Source: Kiloniellaceae bacterium (GTDB lineage Bacteria > Pseudomonadota > Alphaproteobacteria > Kiloniellales > Kiloniellaceae). From it: a stretch of 64,000 bases of DNA. The notes under the pieces were generated by a model, which was not told where the DNA came from, did not search any database, and saw only the letters and a program-made list of their open reading frames with translations. How positions within the stretch are numbered: the first letter of the stretch is position 1; every line of letters begins with the position of its first letter. The stretch covers positions 35,281 to 99,280 of the forward strand of contig JAJFGK010000061.1 of assembly GCA_021776195.1 (NCBI GenBank), in the 5' to 3' direction. Shown piece by piece: positions 36,383 through 44,958 of the stretch. The position numbers were made by a program, and so were the translations under genes.

Positions 36383-38041
36383 ATGGACGACTACTACGAT
36401 CTCGGCGGCTACAGCCGCGACGTTTCCACGGCCTCGCCGGAGGCCCGGCTCTGGTTTAGCCGGGGGCTGCTCTGGTGCTACGCCTTCAGCTTCGAAGAGG
36501 CGGCGCGCTGCTTCCAAAAGGCCGCCGAGGCCGACCCGGACTGCGCCATGGCCTACTGGGGCCTGGGCTATGCCATCGGGCCTTACTACAACAAGCAGTG
36601 GCACCGCTTCGACGACTTGGACCTGCGCCAGACCCTGGCCAAGTCCTACGCCGCGACGCAAGAGGCCGTGGCCCGCATCGAGGGCGCCAGTCCGGTCGAA
36701 CGGGCGCTGATCGAGGCCCTGGCGCGGCGCTTCCAGTCGGACCAGCCGCCGCCGGACTTCACCACCTGGAACGACGACTACGCCGACGCCATGCGCGCCG
36801 TCCACCGCGAGTTCCCCGACGATCCCGACGTCTGCACGATCTTCGCCGACGCCATGATGAACCGCACCCCCTGGGCCCTGTGGAACCTCGAGACCGGCGA
36901 GGTCGAAAAGGGCGCCGATACCCTGGAGGCCATCGCGGTGGTCGACGGCAAGATCCAGAAGATGGCCCAGGCCGGCGAAGCCGAGCATCCCGGCCTGCTG
37001 CACCTCTATATCCACCTGATGGAAATGTCGCCGCACCCGGAAAAGGCGCTGCGCGCGGCCGATGCCCTGCGCAACCTGGCCCCGGAGGCGGGGCACCTGC
37101 GGCACATGCCGACCCACATCGATGCCCAGTGCGGCCACTATCACAACGTGGTGGCCTCCAATTCCGCGGCTATCGAAGCCGACAAGAAGATGCTGGCGCG
37201 CGAGGGCAAGATGAATTTTCAGGCGCTGTCGCGAGCCCACAATTTCCACTTCAAGCTCTATGGCGCCATGTTCCTCGGCCAGTTCAAGGCGGCCCAGGAG
37301 GCGGCTGAAGGCCTGACCGAGACCATCCCCGAGGCGCTGCTGCGGGTCGAATCGCCGCCCATGGCCGACTGGCTGGAAGGCTATGTGGCGATGAACGTTC
37401 ACGCCCGCATCCGCTTTGGCAAGTGGCGCGAGATCCTCGCCCTGCCGCTGCCCCAAGACCAGGCGCTCTACTGCACCACGACGGCCCTGCTGCACTATGC
37501 CAAGGGCCTGGCCCAGGCGGTGCTGGGCGACACCGCCGCGGCCGACGCCGAACAGGCGCGCTTCACCGCGGCGGCCGCCATGGTTCCGGCCAGCCGCACC
37601 GTCTTCAACAACCGTTGCGTCGATATACTGGCGATCGCGGCGCGGATGCTGGCCGGCGAGATCGCCTATCGTAAGGGCGCCCATGACGAGGCCTTCGGCG
37701 AGCTGCGCCAGGCCGTCGCGCTGGCCGACAATCTGCCCTACGACGAGCCCTGGGGCTGGATGCAGCCGGCCCGTCACGCCCTGGGGGCGCTGCTGCTGGA
37801 ACAGGGCCGGGTGGAAGAAGCCGAGGCAGTCTACCGCGCCGATCTCGGTCTCGACGATACCTTGATCCGGGCCTGCCGGCACCCCGAGAACGTCTGGGGC
37901 CTGCACGGATTTCACGAGTGCCTGGTCCGCCTTGGCAAGACCAATGAGGCCGCCATCGTCGCGCCGCGCCTGGCGCTCGCCCAGGCCCGCGCCGATGTGC
38001 CGATCAAGGCCTCGTGCCTCTGCCGCCTGAAGGTGGCATAA
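36383..38041 (+). CDS. Tetratricopeptide-repeat protein, TTC38-like
   Basis: A 552-residue protein built of TPR-like helical hairpins along most of its length, such as LWFSRGLLWCYAFSFEEAARCFQKAAEADP near residues 22-50 and further pairs up to the C-terminus. The layout matches bacterial homologues of TTC38, whose job is unclear. No signal peptide or membrane helix. It is 68 bp before the dimethylformamidase-like gene and probably transcribed with it. Confidence 0.85.
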   Translation: MDDYYDLGGYSRDVSTASPEARLWFSRGLLWCYAFSFEEAARCFQKAAEADPDCAMAYWGLGYAIGPYYNKQWHRFDDLDLRQTLAKSYAATQEAVARIEGASPVERALIEALARRFQSDQPPPDFTTWNDDYADAMRAVHREFPDDPDVCTIFADAMMNRTPWALWNLETGEVEKGADTLEAIAVVDGKIQKMAQAGEAEHPGLLHLYIHLMEMSPHPEKALRAADALRNLAPEAGHLRHMPTHIDAQCGHYHNVVASNSAAIEADKKMLAREGKMNFQALSRAHNFHFKLYGAMFLGQFKAAQEAAEGLTETIPEALLRVESPPMADWLEGYVAMNVHARIRFGKWREILALPLPQDQALYCTTTALLHYAKGLAQAVLGDTAAADAEQARFTAAAAMVPASRTVFNNRCVDILAIAARMLAGEIAYRKGAHDEAFGELRQAVALADNLPYDEPWGWMQPARHALGALLLEQGRVEEAEAVYRADLGLDDTLIRACRHPENVWGLHGFHECLVRLGKTNEAAIVAPRLALAQARADVPIKASCLCRLKVA

Positions 38042-38108
38042 CGCATCCGGCCCGACTCTTCTGTCCAAGCCCTTCGGGTTTGGCTTAGTCATTCGAGGGG
38101 AACATTGC

Positions 38109-40313
38109 ATGATACCGCTTACTGGTTACGCCGACCGGCTCTCGGCGCGGCCCGGCGAGACTCTTTCCTTCAAGGTCAGCAGTCAGCTCGACCGGCCCTA
38201 CGAGGCCCATCTGGTGCGCATCGTCTGCGCCGACCCGAACCCGGCCGGACCGGGCCGGATCGAGGAGGATCTGAGCGCGGTCTTCCAGCAGAGCTGTCCC
38301 TCGCGGAACCAGCCCTTTCACCCGGGCTCCTATGCCAGGACCGACGGCGACGCCGGCGGCGCGCTTGCCGGCCTGACCGCCATCACCCTGACGGCCACGA
38401 TCTGGCCCACGCTGCCGGGCCAGGGCAAGCAGGTCATTTTGGCCCAGCGCGATCCCAACACCGGCGGCGGCTTTGCCCTGGCGATTGGCGCGGACGGCTG
38501 CCTGACAGCCCGCTTCGGCACGGCGGGCGCCGCCGCCGAGATTGCCCTGACAAAGACCCTGCGGCCCCGTCGATGGGTCCGCGTCTGGACCAGTTTCGAT
38601 GGCGCGACAGGCCGCCTGGCCGTGGGACAGTTGCCAATAGACGACCCCCTGGCCGCCGATCAGGCGGAGACCGCCGAACACCGGGCGGCGGCACCCCCCC
38701 GGTTGGCCGAAAGCGGGCCGGTGACGATCGCCGCCAAGGATGGCGATCCCGTCGCGGGCCACTTCAACGGCAAGATCGAGGCGCCGACGATCCATGACCG
38801 CGCCTTGAGCCCGGAGGAGCTGGCCAGCAGCCGTCCCGGCGAGATCGCCGCGGGCTTGGTGGCGCACTGGGACTTCTCCCGCGACATCTCCTCGACCCGG
38901 ATCGAGGATAGAGGGCCCCACGCGCTGCACGGCCACCTCGTCAACCTGCCCGCGCGGGCCATGACCGGCGCCTCCTGGACCGGGCGGGAGACCTGCTGGC
39001 GCCATGCGCCCGAAGACTACGGCGCCATCCATTTCCACGACGACGATATTTACGATTTCGCCTGGGAGACCGACTTCACCGTCAAGCTCCCGGCAGATCT
39101 GAAGAGCGCCATCTACGGCATTCGCCTGACCTGCGGCGACCACCAGGACACCATGCCCTTCTTCGTCTGCCCGCCGAAGGGCGAACGCCAGGCCAGGCTC
39201 TGCGTGCTGGCCTCGACCTTCACCTATGTCGTCTACGGCAATCATGCGCGACCCGCCTTCGGCCCGCATTGGCGGCGCTGCACCGAGGCCTGGGGCGGGT
39301 ATCCCTATAACCCGGCGGAACACCGGGAATACGGTTGCTCGACCTACAACTTCCACAGCGATGGCAGCGGCATCTGTCACGCCTCGGACCAACGACCGCT
39401 CATGACCCTGCGGCCCGGCTACATCACCTTCGGCGATGACTCCGCGGTCTCGGGCCTGCGCCATTTCCAGGCCGACAGCCACCTGATCGCCTGGCTCGAG
39501 AAGCTCGGCATCGACTACGATATCGTGACCGACCGCGAACTGCATGAAGAGGGCGCGGGGGTCCTGGCGGGCTATCACGCGGTGACCACCGGCAGCCATC
39601 CGGAGTATCACACCGCCGAAACCCTGGACGCGCTGCAAGGCTACCGCGACCAAGGCGGCAACCTGCTTTATCTCGGCGGCAACGGCTTTTACTGGCGCGT
39701 CGCACTGCACCAGGAAGAGCCCGGCGCCATCGAGATCCGCCGCGGCGAAGGCGGCATCCGGGCCTGGGCGGCCGAGCCCGGGGAATACTTCAACGCCTTC
39801 GACGGCAACTATGGCGGCCTCTGGCGGCGCAACGGGCGGCCGCCGCAGAAGCTGGCCGGGATCGGCTTTTCGGCGCAAGGGCTGTTCGAAGGCTCCTACT
39901 ACCGCAGGCGCCCGGAGGCGGCGGATCCACGGGTCGCCTGGATTCTCGAGGGCATCGAAGACGAGATTCTCGGCGATTTCGGTTTCTGCGGCGGGGGCGC
40001 GGCCGGCTTCGAATTGGACCGCGCCGATACCCGTCTCGGCACCCCGGAGAACGCTATCGTCATCGCCTCCTCGGAGGGCCACCAGGACCACTTCGTGCTG
40101 GTCCCCGAGGAACAGCTGACCCACACCGCGACCTGGAGCGGCGAGCCCGAGGCCGACCTGATCCGGGCCGATATCACCTACTTCGAGACGCCCTCGGGCG
40201 GCGCGGTCTTCGCCACCGGCGCCATCACCTTCTGCGGGTCCCTGCCCTGGAACGATTTCGACAACAATATCTCGAAGATGCTGGAGAACGTGCTGCGGCG
40301 GTTCTTGGCATAG
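38109..40313 (+). CDS. N,N-dimethylformamidase large (beta) subunit homologue
   Basis: A 734-residue protein that follows the DMFase large subunit from end to end: a leading SNPAGPG-like segment (DPNPAGPGRIEED), a concanavalin/LamG-like domain (about 60-230), the IPFF-type stretch, and the iron site. The catalytic His497/Glu499 lie in GSHPEY, and Tyr residues in YGCSTYNF are the likely further ligands. DMFase hydrolyses N-substituted formamides. The small subunit gene that normally goes with it is not nearby, so the real substrate may differ. ATG 38109 follows GAGGGG. Confidence 0.85.
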   Translation: MIPLTGYADRLSARPGETLSFKVSSQLDRPYEAHLVRIVCADPNPAGPGRIEEDLSAVFQQSCPSRNQPFHPGSYARTDGDAGGALAGLTAITLTATIWPTLPGQGKQVILAQRDPNTGGGFALAIGADGCLTARFGTAGAAAEIALTKTLRPRRWVRVWTSFDGATGRLAVGQLPIDDPLAADQAETAEHRAAAPPRLAESGPVTIAAKDGDPVAGHFNGKIEAPTIHDRALSPEELASSRPGEIAAGLVAHWDFSRDISSTRIEDRGPHALHGHLVNLPARAMTGASWTGRETCWRHAPEDYGAIHFHDDDIYDFAWETDFTVKLPADLKSAIYGIRLTCGDHQDTMPFFVCPPKGERQARLCVLASTFTYVVYGNHARPAFGPHWRRCTEAWGGYPYNPAEHREYGCSTYNFHSDGSGICHASDQRPLMTLRPGYITFGDDSAVSGLRHFQADSHLIAWLEKLGIDYDIVTDRELHEEGAGVLAGYHAVTTGSHPEYHTAETLDALQGYRDQGGNLLYLGGNGFYWRVALHQEEPGAIEIRRGEGGIRAWAAEPGEYFNAFDGNYGGLWRRNGRPPQKLAGIGFSAQGLFEGSYYRRRPEAADPRVAWILEGIEDEILGDFGFCGGGAAGFELDRADTRLGTPENAIVIASSEGHQDHFVLVPEEQLTHTATWSGEPEADLIRADITYFETPSGGAVFATGAITFCGSLPWNDFDNNISKMLENVLRRFLA

Positions 40314-40336
40314 GACAGCGGTTTTGCTATCCAGTT

Positions 40337-40353
40337 TTACCAATTTTTGGTAA
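40337..40353. promoter_or_regulatory. Palindromic operator of the parDE operon
   Basis: A 17-bp inverted repeat (TTACCAA-TTT-TTGGTAA) starts 45 bp before the parD start, the only A/T-rich stretch of the gap. ParD antitoxins bind such palindromes to repress their own operon. The binding here is inferred. Confidence 0.6.
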
Positions 40354-40381
40354 TGTACAGCCGAAGGAGCGAGGATGGGTC

Positions 40382-40627
40382 ATGACGAAAAACACCAGCG
40401 TCGCGCTCGGCGACCATTTCACTGGCTTTATCGAGCAGCAGGTCTCAGAGGGTCGTTACGCCTCCGCCAGTGAAGTTTTGCGCGCTGGCCTACGCCTCCT
40501 CGAAGACCAGGAGGCCAAGGGCGCAGCTCTTCGGGCCGCCATTTCCGAAGGCTTGGCGAGTGGGCCCGCGACCGCCTTCGATATCGAGGAATTTCTTGAA
40601 GAGATGGACAGCCGGAAGCCTCAATGA
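40382..40627 (+). CDS. parD: ParD-family antitoxin
   Basis: An 81-residue type II antitoxin. Residues 1-45 form a ribbon-helix-helix DNA-binding domain (TSVALGDHFTGFIEQQVSEG and SASEVLRAGLRLL). The C-terminal acidic tail (FDIEEFLEEMD) is the toxin-binding part. It represses its own promoter and neutralises ParE. Its stop overlaps the toxin ATG by 4 bp. Confidence 0.92.
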   Translation: MTKNTSVALGDHFTGFIEQQVSEGRYASASEVLRAGLRLLEDQEAKGAALRAAISEGLASGPATAFDIEEFLEEMDSRKPQ

Positions 40628-40923
40628 CGGCCATCGGCTTGCGGCCGAAAGCCCGGTCGGATCTGGCAACAATCTGGGACTACACGAACGCCCGCTGGGG
40701 CCGCGATCGAGCGCGGCAGTATATTCGAGATCTCAACCGGTCTTTCGAGGCGCTAGCCGAACAGCCGGCCTTGGGACGGCGGCAGGAGCAGCTTGCCGAG
40801 GGACTGAGGGTTTACCGCTCAGGCAGGCACCTTATATTTTATATCGCAGTGAGCGACGGCATCGACGTGATCAGGGTTCTCCACGACCGAATGGATAGCA
40901 GGGCCCACTTGACAGACCGTTAG
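40624..40923 (+). CDS. parE: ParE-family toxin
   Basis: A 99-residue toxin of the RelE/ParE fold, with family marks LRPKARSDLATIWDYT, RARQYIRDL, GRRQEQL and HLIFYIAVSDGIDVIRVLHDRMD. Chromosomal ParE inhibits gyrase or, in other members, remains of unclear target. It is joined to parD by an ATGA overlap. Its 3' end overlaps the convergent HisN-like gene by 4 bp. Confidence 0.9.
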   Translation: MTAIGLRPKARSDLATIWDYTNARWGRDRARQYIRDLNRSFEALAEQPALGRRQEQLAEGLRVYRSGRHLIFYIAVSDGIDVIRVLHDRMDSRAHLTDR

Positions 40924-41702
40924 CCGACAGCCAGGACTCCCAGGGCCTCGGCGTGACGAGCCGGGTCGCCGGCGGCCAGGACCAGGTTGCGCCAGTCGAT
41001 CGTTATGGGATCCCCGGCCCAGTCGGTGACGACGCCGCCGGCGCCCTCGATGACCGCCGCCGGCGCGAAGATGTCGAAGGGGTCCAGGCCGCCGTCGATG
41101 GCCAGATCGGTGCGGCCCGAGGCCAGAACCCCAAAGGCATAGCAACTTCCGCCGTACTGGGTGTACTGCACGCCGGCGCGCAGACGGTCGAAGGCCTGGC
41201 GTTCGCCCTCCGAGAAGAAATCCGGGTTGGAGTTGGTCATGAGGGCGCGCGCCAGGGCGTCGCAGGGCCGCGTGCGCACCGGCGTGCCATTGAAGCTGGC
41301 GCTCTCCCCCGACACACCGAGCCAGCGGTCTTGGGAGGCCGGATGCTCGATGACCCCGATCCAGGGCCGGCCCGCCTTCGCCACGCCGATCAGGGTGCCG
41401 TAGACCGGGATGCCGGCGACGAAGGGCGCCGTGCCGTCGATCGGATCGAGCACCCAGACGAACTCGGCATCCAGGTCGCGCGAGCCGTGCTCTTCGCCCA
41501 GGATGCCGTGGGTCGGGTAGCGCGCCTCGATCCGCTCGCGCAGGCGGGTCTCGATCGCCCGGTCGAAGGCGGTCACGTAGCTGTCGTCGCCCTTGATATC
41601 GACTTCGAGTCGCTGCCCGGCCGCGGCCTGCAGCATGGTCCGGCTTTCATCGGCAAGACCGTCGGCGAAGGCCAGGAGTTCTTGGGTCAGGGCTTCGGAC
41701 AT
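40920..41702 (-). CDS. Inositol-monophosphatase-family phosphatase, histidinol-phosphatase-like
   Basis: A 260-residue magnesium-dependent phosphatase. The metal-site motifs are GEEHG, DPIDGTAPF and GLDPFDIFAPAAVIEGAGG. The layout is close to HisN, which dephosphorylates histidinol phosphate; inositol or related phosphates are alternatives. It is 14 bp after the ATPase of the amino-acid importer and is the last gene of that operon, so it may work on an imported or cytosolic phosphate ester. Confidence 0.88.
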   Translation of the reverse strand: MSEALTQELLAFADGLADESRTMLQAAAGQRLEVDIKGDDSYVTAFDRAIETRLRERIEARYPTHGILGEEHGSRDLDAEFVWVLDPIDGTAPFVAGIPVYGTLIGVAKAGRPWIGVIEHPASQDRWLGVSGESASFNGTPVRTRPCDALARALMTNSNPDFFSEGERQAFDRLRAGVQYTQYGGSCYAFGVLASGRTDLAIDGGLDPFDIFAPAAVIEGAGGVVTDWAGDPITIDWRNLVLAAGDPARHAEALGVLAVG

Positions 41703-41716
41703 TGGTGCGGAACTCC

Positions 41717-42469
41717 TCAGTGGGACAGGATCTGGCTCAGGAACAGCTTGGTGCGCTCGCTGCGCGGGTTGCCGAAGAACTCGGCCGGTGGGTTCATCTC
41801 GACGATCTCGCCCTGGTCCATGAAAACGACCTTATCGGCCACCGACCGGGCGAAACCCATTTCATGGGTCACCACGATCATGGTCATGCCTTCACGGGCC
41901 AAATCGGTCATCACGTCGAGCACTTCGCTGATCATTTCCGGATCGAGCGCCGAGGTCGGCTCATCGAACAACATGACCTTCGGGTTCATGCAGAGCGCGC
42001 GGGCGATGGCGACCCGCTGCTGCTGGCCACCGGAGAGCTGGCTTGGATACTTGTCCGCCTGTTCGGGAATTTTCACCCGCTCGAGATACTTCATGGCGAT
42101 GGCATGGGCCTCGGGCTTTGAGATCTTACGCACCAGCCGGGGCGCCAGCATGAGGTTCTTGACGATGGTCAGGTGGGGAAACAGATTGAAGGATTGAAAC
42201 ACCATACCAACCTCGCTGCGCACCGCATCGATATCCTTCACCGCGCTGGTGAGCTCGTGACCATTGACCACGATCTTGCCTTTGTCATGTTCCTCGAGGC
42301 GATTGATGCAGCGGATCATGGTCGATTTACCGGATCCGGACGGGCCGCAAACGACAATCCGTTCGCCCTTGTTTATCGACAAGCTGATGTTCTTGAGGGC
42401 CTGGAAGGCGCCGAAGAATTTATCGACATTCTCCAATCGGATAATACTGGCCTCGTCACTCTCGCTCAT
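41717..42469 (-). CDS. Polar amino-acid ABC importer ATPase
   Basis: A 250-residue ATPase of the GlnQ/HisP/AapP type. Walker A is GPSGSGKST, signature LSGGQQQRV and Walker [14 protein letters not shown]. The sequence ends with [19 protein letters not shown] 42469 is preceded by GAGG; an in-frame GTG twelve bases earlier is less likely. It is 8 bp after the permease gene. Confidence 0.95.
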   Translation of the reverse strand: MSESDEASIIRLENVDKFFGAFQALKNISLSINKGERIVVCGPSGSGKSTMIRCINRLEEHDKGKIVVNGHELTSAVKDIDAVRSEVGMVFQSFNLFPHLTIVKNLMLAPRLVRKISKPEAHAIAMKYLERVKIPEQADKYPSQLSGGQQQRVAIARALCMNPKVMLFDEPTSALDPEMISEVLDVMTDLAREGMTMIVVTHEMGFARSVADKVVFMDQGEIVEMNPPAEFFGNPRSERTKLFLSQILSH

Positions 42470-42477
42470 ATTCTGCC

Positions 42478-43167
42478 TCACAGTCTGACGTGCCGGCTCA
42501 TGCGTCGTTCGACCCAGCCGAAGCTTCGTTGAATGATCCAGGTCAGAATCAAGTAGATCACCGCCAGCGAGATAAAAATCTCATAGGGCGCGTATGTCTC
42601 GGCCACGATGGTTCTGGCGATGCCCATCATGTCGAGCAGCGTGATCGTGCTGGCCAGGGCGGTCGCCTTCATCAAACTGATGATGTCATTGCTATAGGCG
42701 GGAAGCGCCAGGCGGATCGCAATGGGCGAGGTGATGTAGATAAAGCGATGCCGTTTCGAAAGGCCCAAGGCCGCGCCGGCCTCCAGCAGTCCGCGCTCGA
42801 CACCCAAGACGCCGCCGCGAAATATCTCCGAGACATAGGCGCCGGTGTTCAAGGTCAGGGCCAGGATCGCGCAGCCAAAGGGTTCTCGCAATATCGGCCA
42901 GAAAATGCTGTCGCGAATGAATTCGAACTGCGGAAAGCCGTAGTAGATGATGAAAATCTGCACCAGGATCGGGGTGCCACGGAAGACATAGATGTAGACC
43001 ATCGTCGGCGCGGCCAGGTACCAGCGACCACTGATCCGCATCAATAGCAGAATGATGGCGAGCGTCGTGCCCAACAGAGCCGACAACAACAACAGCTCGA
43101 AGGTTAGGCCTATGCCCATCAGCATCTTGGGAATGGAGTCGGCGATCAGGGGCAAGTCGAAACTCAT
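42478..43167 (-). CDS. Polar amino-acid ABC importer permease (HisM/AapM-like)
   Basis: A 229-residue permease with about five helices, with the family EAA-loop region [26 protein letters not shown] 43167 overlaps the preceding permease stop as ATGA, ruling out a much longer frame upstream. It forms a heterodimer with the other permease. Confidence 0.93.
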   Translation of the reverse strand: MSFDLPLIADSIPKMLMGIGLTFELLLLSALLGTTLAIILLLMRISGRWYLAAPTMVYIYVFRGTPILVQIFIIYYGFPQFEFIRDSIFWPILREPFGCAILALTLNTGAYVSEIFRGGVLGVERGLLEAGAALGLSKRHRFIYITSPIAIRLALPAYSNDIISLMKATALASTITLLDMMGIARTIVAETYAPYEIFISLAVIYLILTWIIQRSFGWVERRMSRHVRL

Positions 43168-43859
43168 CGCCCGACCTCCAAATGGCGGTTGGCGTACTTT
43201 TCGAGTACGATGACCGTCAATGTGATGATCGTCGAGAAGCCCAGATAGATCAATCCGACCACGATATACATGGTAAAGGGCTTGCCGGTGGTGCCGATGG
43301 CCTGTTTGGCGACGAACAGGGTTTCTTGCAGGCCGATAATCGAAATCAGCGCGGTGTCCTTGATCAGGGACAGCATGTGGTTGCCGAAGGGCGGCAAGGC
43401 GATGCGCCACATCGCGGGGATGCGCACGTAAACGAAGGTTTGCAGATTCGACAGTCCCAGGGCCCGGGCGGCCTCGAGTTGTCCCGCCTCGACGCCCAGG
43501 AACGCGCCGCGAAAGGTCTCGGTCGCGTAGGAGCCGACGATCAGGGAGATGGCGACGGAACCGGCCCAAAAAGGTGGGATGTCGACGAATTGAATTTCGG
43601 GATCGAAGACCTGGGCCAATGACGTCAAAGGGAGGGCCGAGCCGTAGTAGAACAACAGCAGCACCAGGATTTCCGGGGTACCGCGAAAAACCACCGTGTA
43701 ACCGGCGGCTATCGATTGGGCGATCCGACTATTCGACAGCTTCGCGCCGGCACCGATCAAGCCCAACAGAACCGTCAAGCCCAATGCGATGGCAAAGACC
43801 TGAACGACAACCAGCGAGCCCCAGAAATAATCGTCCCACCAGCCGGTTATCACATCCAC
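43164..43859 (-). CDS. Polar amino-acid ABC importer permease (HisQ/AapQ-like)
   Basis: A 231-residue permease that carries the loop EAARALGLSNLQTFVYVRIPAMWRIA and VFRGTPEILVLLLFYYG. Start GTG 43859 is chosen because GGGGGAG lies 7 bp upstream; a TTG at 43922 would start inside a stable hairpin that lies in the gap to the binding-protein gene. It overlaps the partner permease by 4 bp. Confidence 0.93.
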   Translation of the reverse strand: MDVITGWWDDYFWGSLVVVQVFAIALGLTVLLGLIGAGAKLSNSRIAQSIAAGYTVVFRGTPEILVLLLFYYGSALPLTSLAQVFDPEIQFVDIPPFWAGSVAISLIVGSYATETFRGAFLGVEAGQLEAARALGLSNLQTFVYVRIPAMWRIALPPFGNHMLSLIKDTALISIIGLQETLFVAKQAIGTTGKPFTMYIVVGLIYLGFSTIITLTVIVLEKYANRHLEVGR

Positions 43860-43910
43860 ATCGTGGCTCCCCCGCCATCGTAGCGCGCGGCCAGCGGCAT
43901 ATCGGAAGTC

Positions 43911-43961
43911 GAAGGGCGGCAACCCCCTGTCATGGGGCTGTCATGGAGCTTGCCGCCCTTC
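43911..43961 (-). other. Intercistronic hairpin between binding protein and permeases
   Basis: Perfect 12-bp arms (GAAGGGCGGCAA at 43911-43922 and TTGCCGCCCTTC at 43950-43961) enclose a 27-nt loop that has its own CCCC/GGGG stem. It lies 13 bp past the binding-protein stop. There is no U-tract. It probably stabilises or partially terminates the message so that binding protein is made in excess, as known for other importers. Confidence 0.6.
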
Positions 43962-43974
43962 AAGCAATGCAGGC

Positions 43975-44796
43975 TTACTGTCCCCATTCCTCTTTATGCA
44001 ATTTAAAGGGGAAGTATTTTTTGGCGTAGCCCTCCAACTCTCCGGAATTGATCAGCTGCTTGAGAGCGCCGTTGAGACGTTCTTTCAGTTCTGGCTGCCC
44101 CTGACGCAGCCCGATGCCGACACCGATCCCAAAGTATTCTTCTTCGTCGATTGGCGGGCCCTTGAGTTCGAAGGCGCTGCCATCTTCCTTGGACAGGAAC
44201 CTAAGATAAGCCTTCATCGGATTGGTGATGATGAGGTCCGTGCGGCCATTGCGCAGGTCGAGATAGAGCGCCTCGTTACTGTCATAGAGAGAAATATTTG
44301 CTTCCGGCAACACCTCCTCGAACCAGTGCGAATAGGTCGTCGCGCGCTCCACTCCAACTGTCAGACCCTCGAAATTGGCCGAAATGGGGTCCCCCGCGTC
44401 ATCGAACAGGTTCACATCTAGTGTTTTCGGACCAACGAGTTGACCTATCGAAAACCTGTAGGGTCCCGAGAAATCGATCTTTTCCATACGCTTGTCCGTG
44501 ATCGACATGGATGCAATGACAAGGTCGAACTTGTTGGCCAGCAAAGCCGGAATCATGCCGTCCCATTCCTGACAGACGTACTCCAGATCGGCGCCGATGA
44601 TGCCGGCAACGCCCTTGGCCACATCGACGTCATAGCCGTCGAGTTCACCAGCGGCGTTCTTGAAATTGAACGGCGCGTAGGTGCACTCCATACCCACCCG
44701 CAGTTTTTCGGCCTGGGCCGACTGAACGAAGCCGCCCGCGAAGGCGGCGACAGCCAGGCCCCCGGCGACGAGGGACGAGAGAAAAAGTTTTCGCAT
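43975..44796 (-). CDS. Polar amino-acid ABC importer periplasmic binding protein
   Basis: A 273-residue SBP family 3 protein. An N-terminal Sec signal (MRKLFLSSLVAGGLAVAAF) cleaves near AQAEK. The ligand-binding core opens with LRVGMECTYAPFNFKN and holds the amino-acid site pattern DLVIASMSITDKRM and the Asp/Thr-rich segment RNGRTDLIITNP. ATG 44796 follows GGGAGG. First gene of a complete importer operon with the HisN-like phosphatase. Confidence 0.93.
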   Translation of the reverse strand: MRKLFLSSLVAGGLAVAAFAGGFVQSAQAEKLRVGMECTYAPFNFKNAAGELDGYDVDVAKGVAGIIGADLEYVCQEWDGMIPALLANKFDLVIASMSITDKRMEKIDFSGPYRFSIGQLVGPKTLDVNLFDDAGDPISANFEGLTVGVERATTYSHWFEEVLPEANISLYDSNEALYLDLRNGRTDLIITNPMKAYLRFLSKEDGSAFELKGPPIDEEEYFGIGVGIGLRQGQPELKERLNGALKQLINSGELEGYAKKYFPFKLHKEEWGQ

Positions 44797-44958
44797 TTTA
44801 GGACCTCCCTTTGGATCGAACGTTTTTTTGTCAGCGGCAAAACCACCGCAAGTTCTTGGAAAACCTGCGAACAGGCATCTTGAACGCATTATGTTACAGC
44901 AAAAAGTATGCGGCCAGCGAGATCAACTGTATGTCCCCCCAGAGTAGGACAAGGCGCT

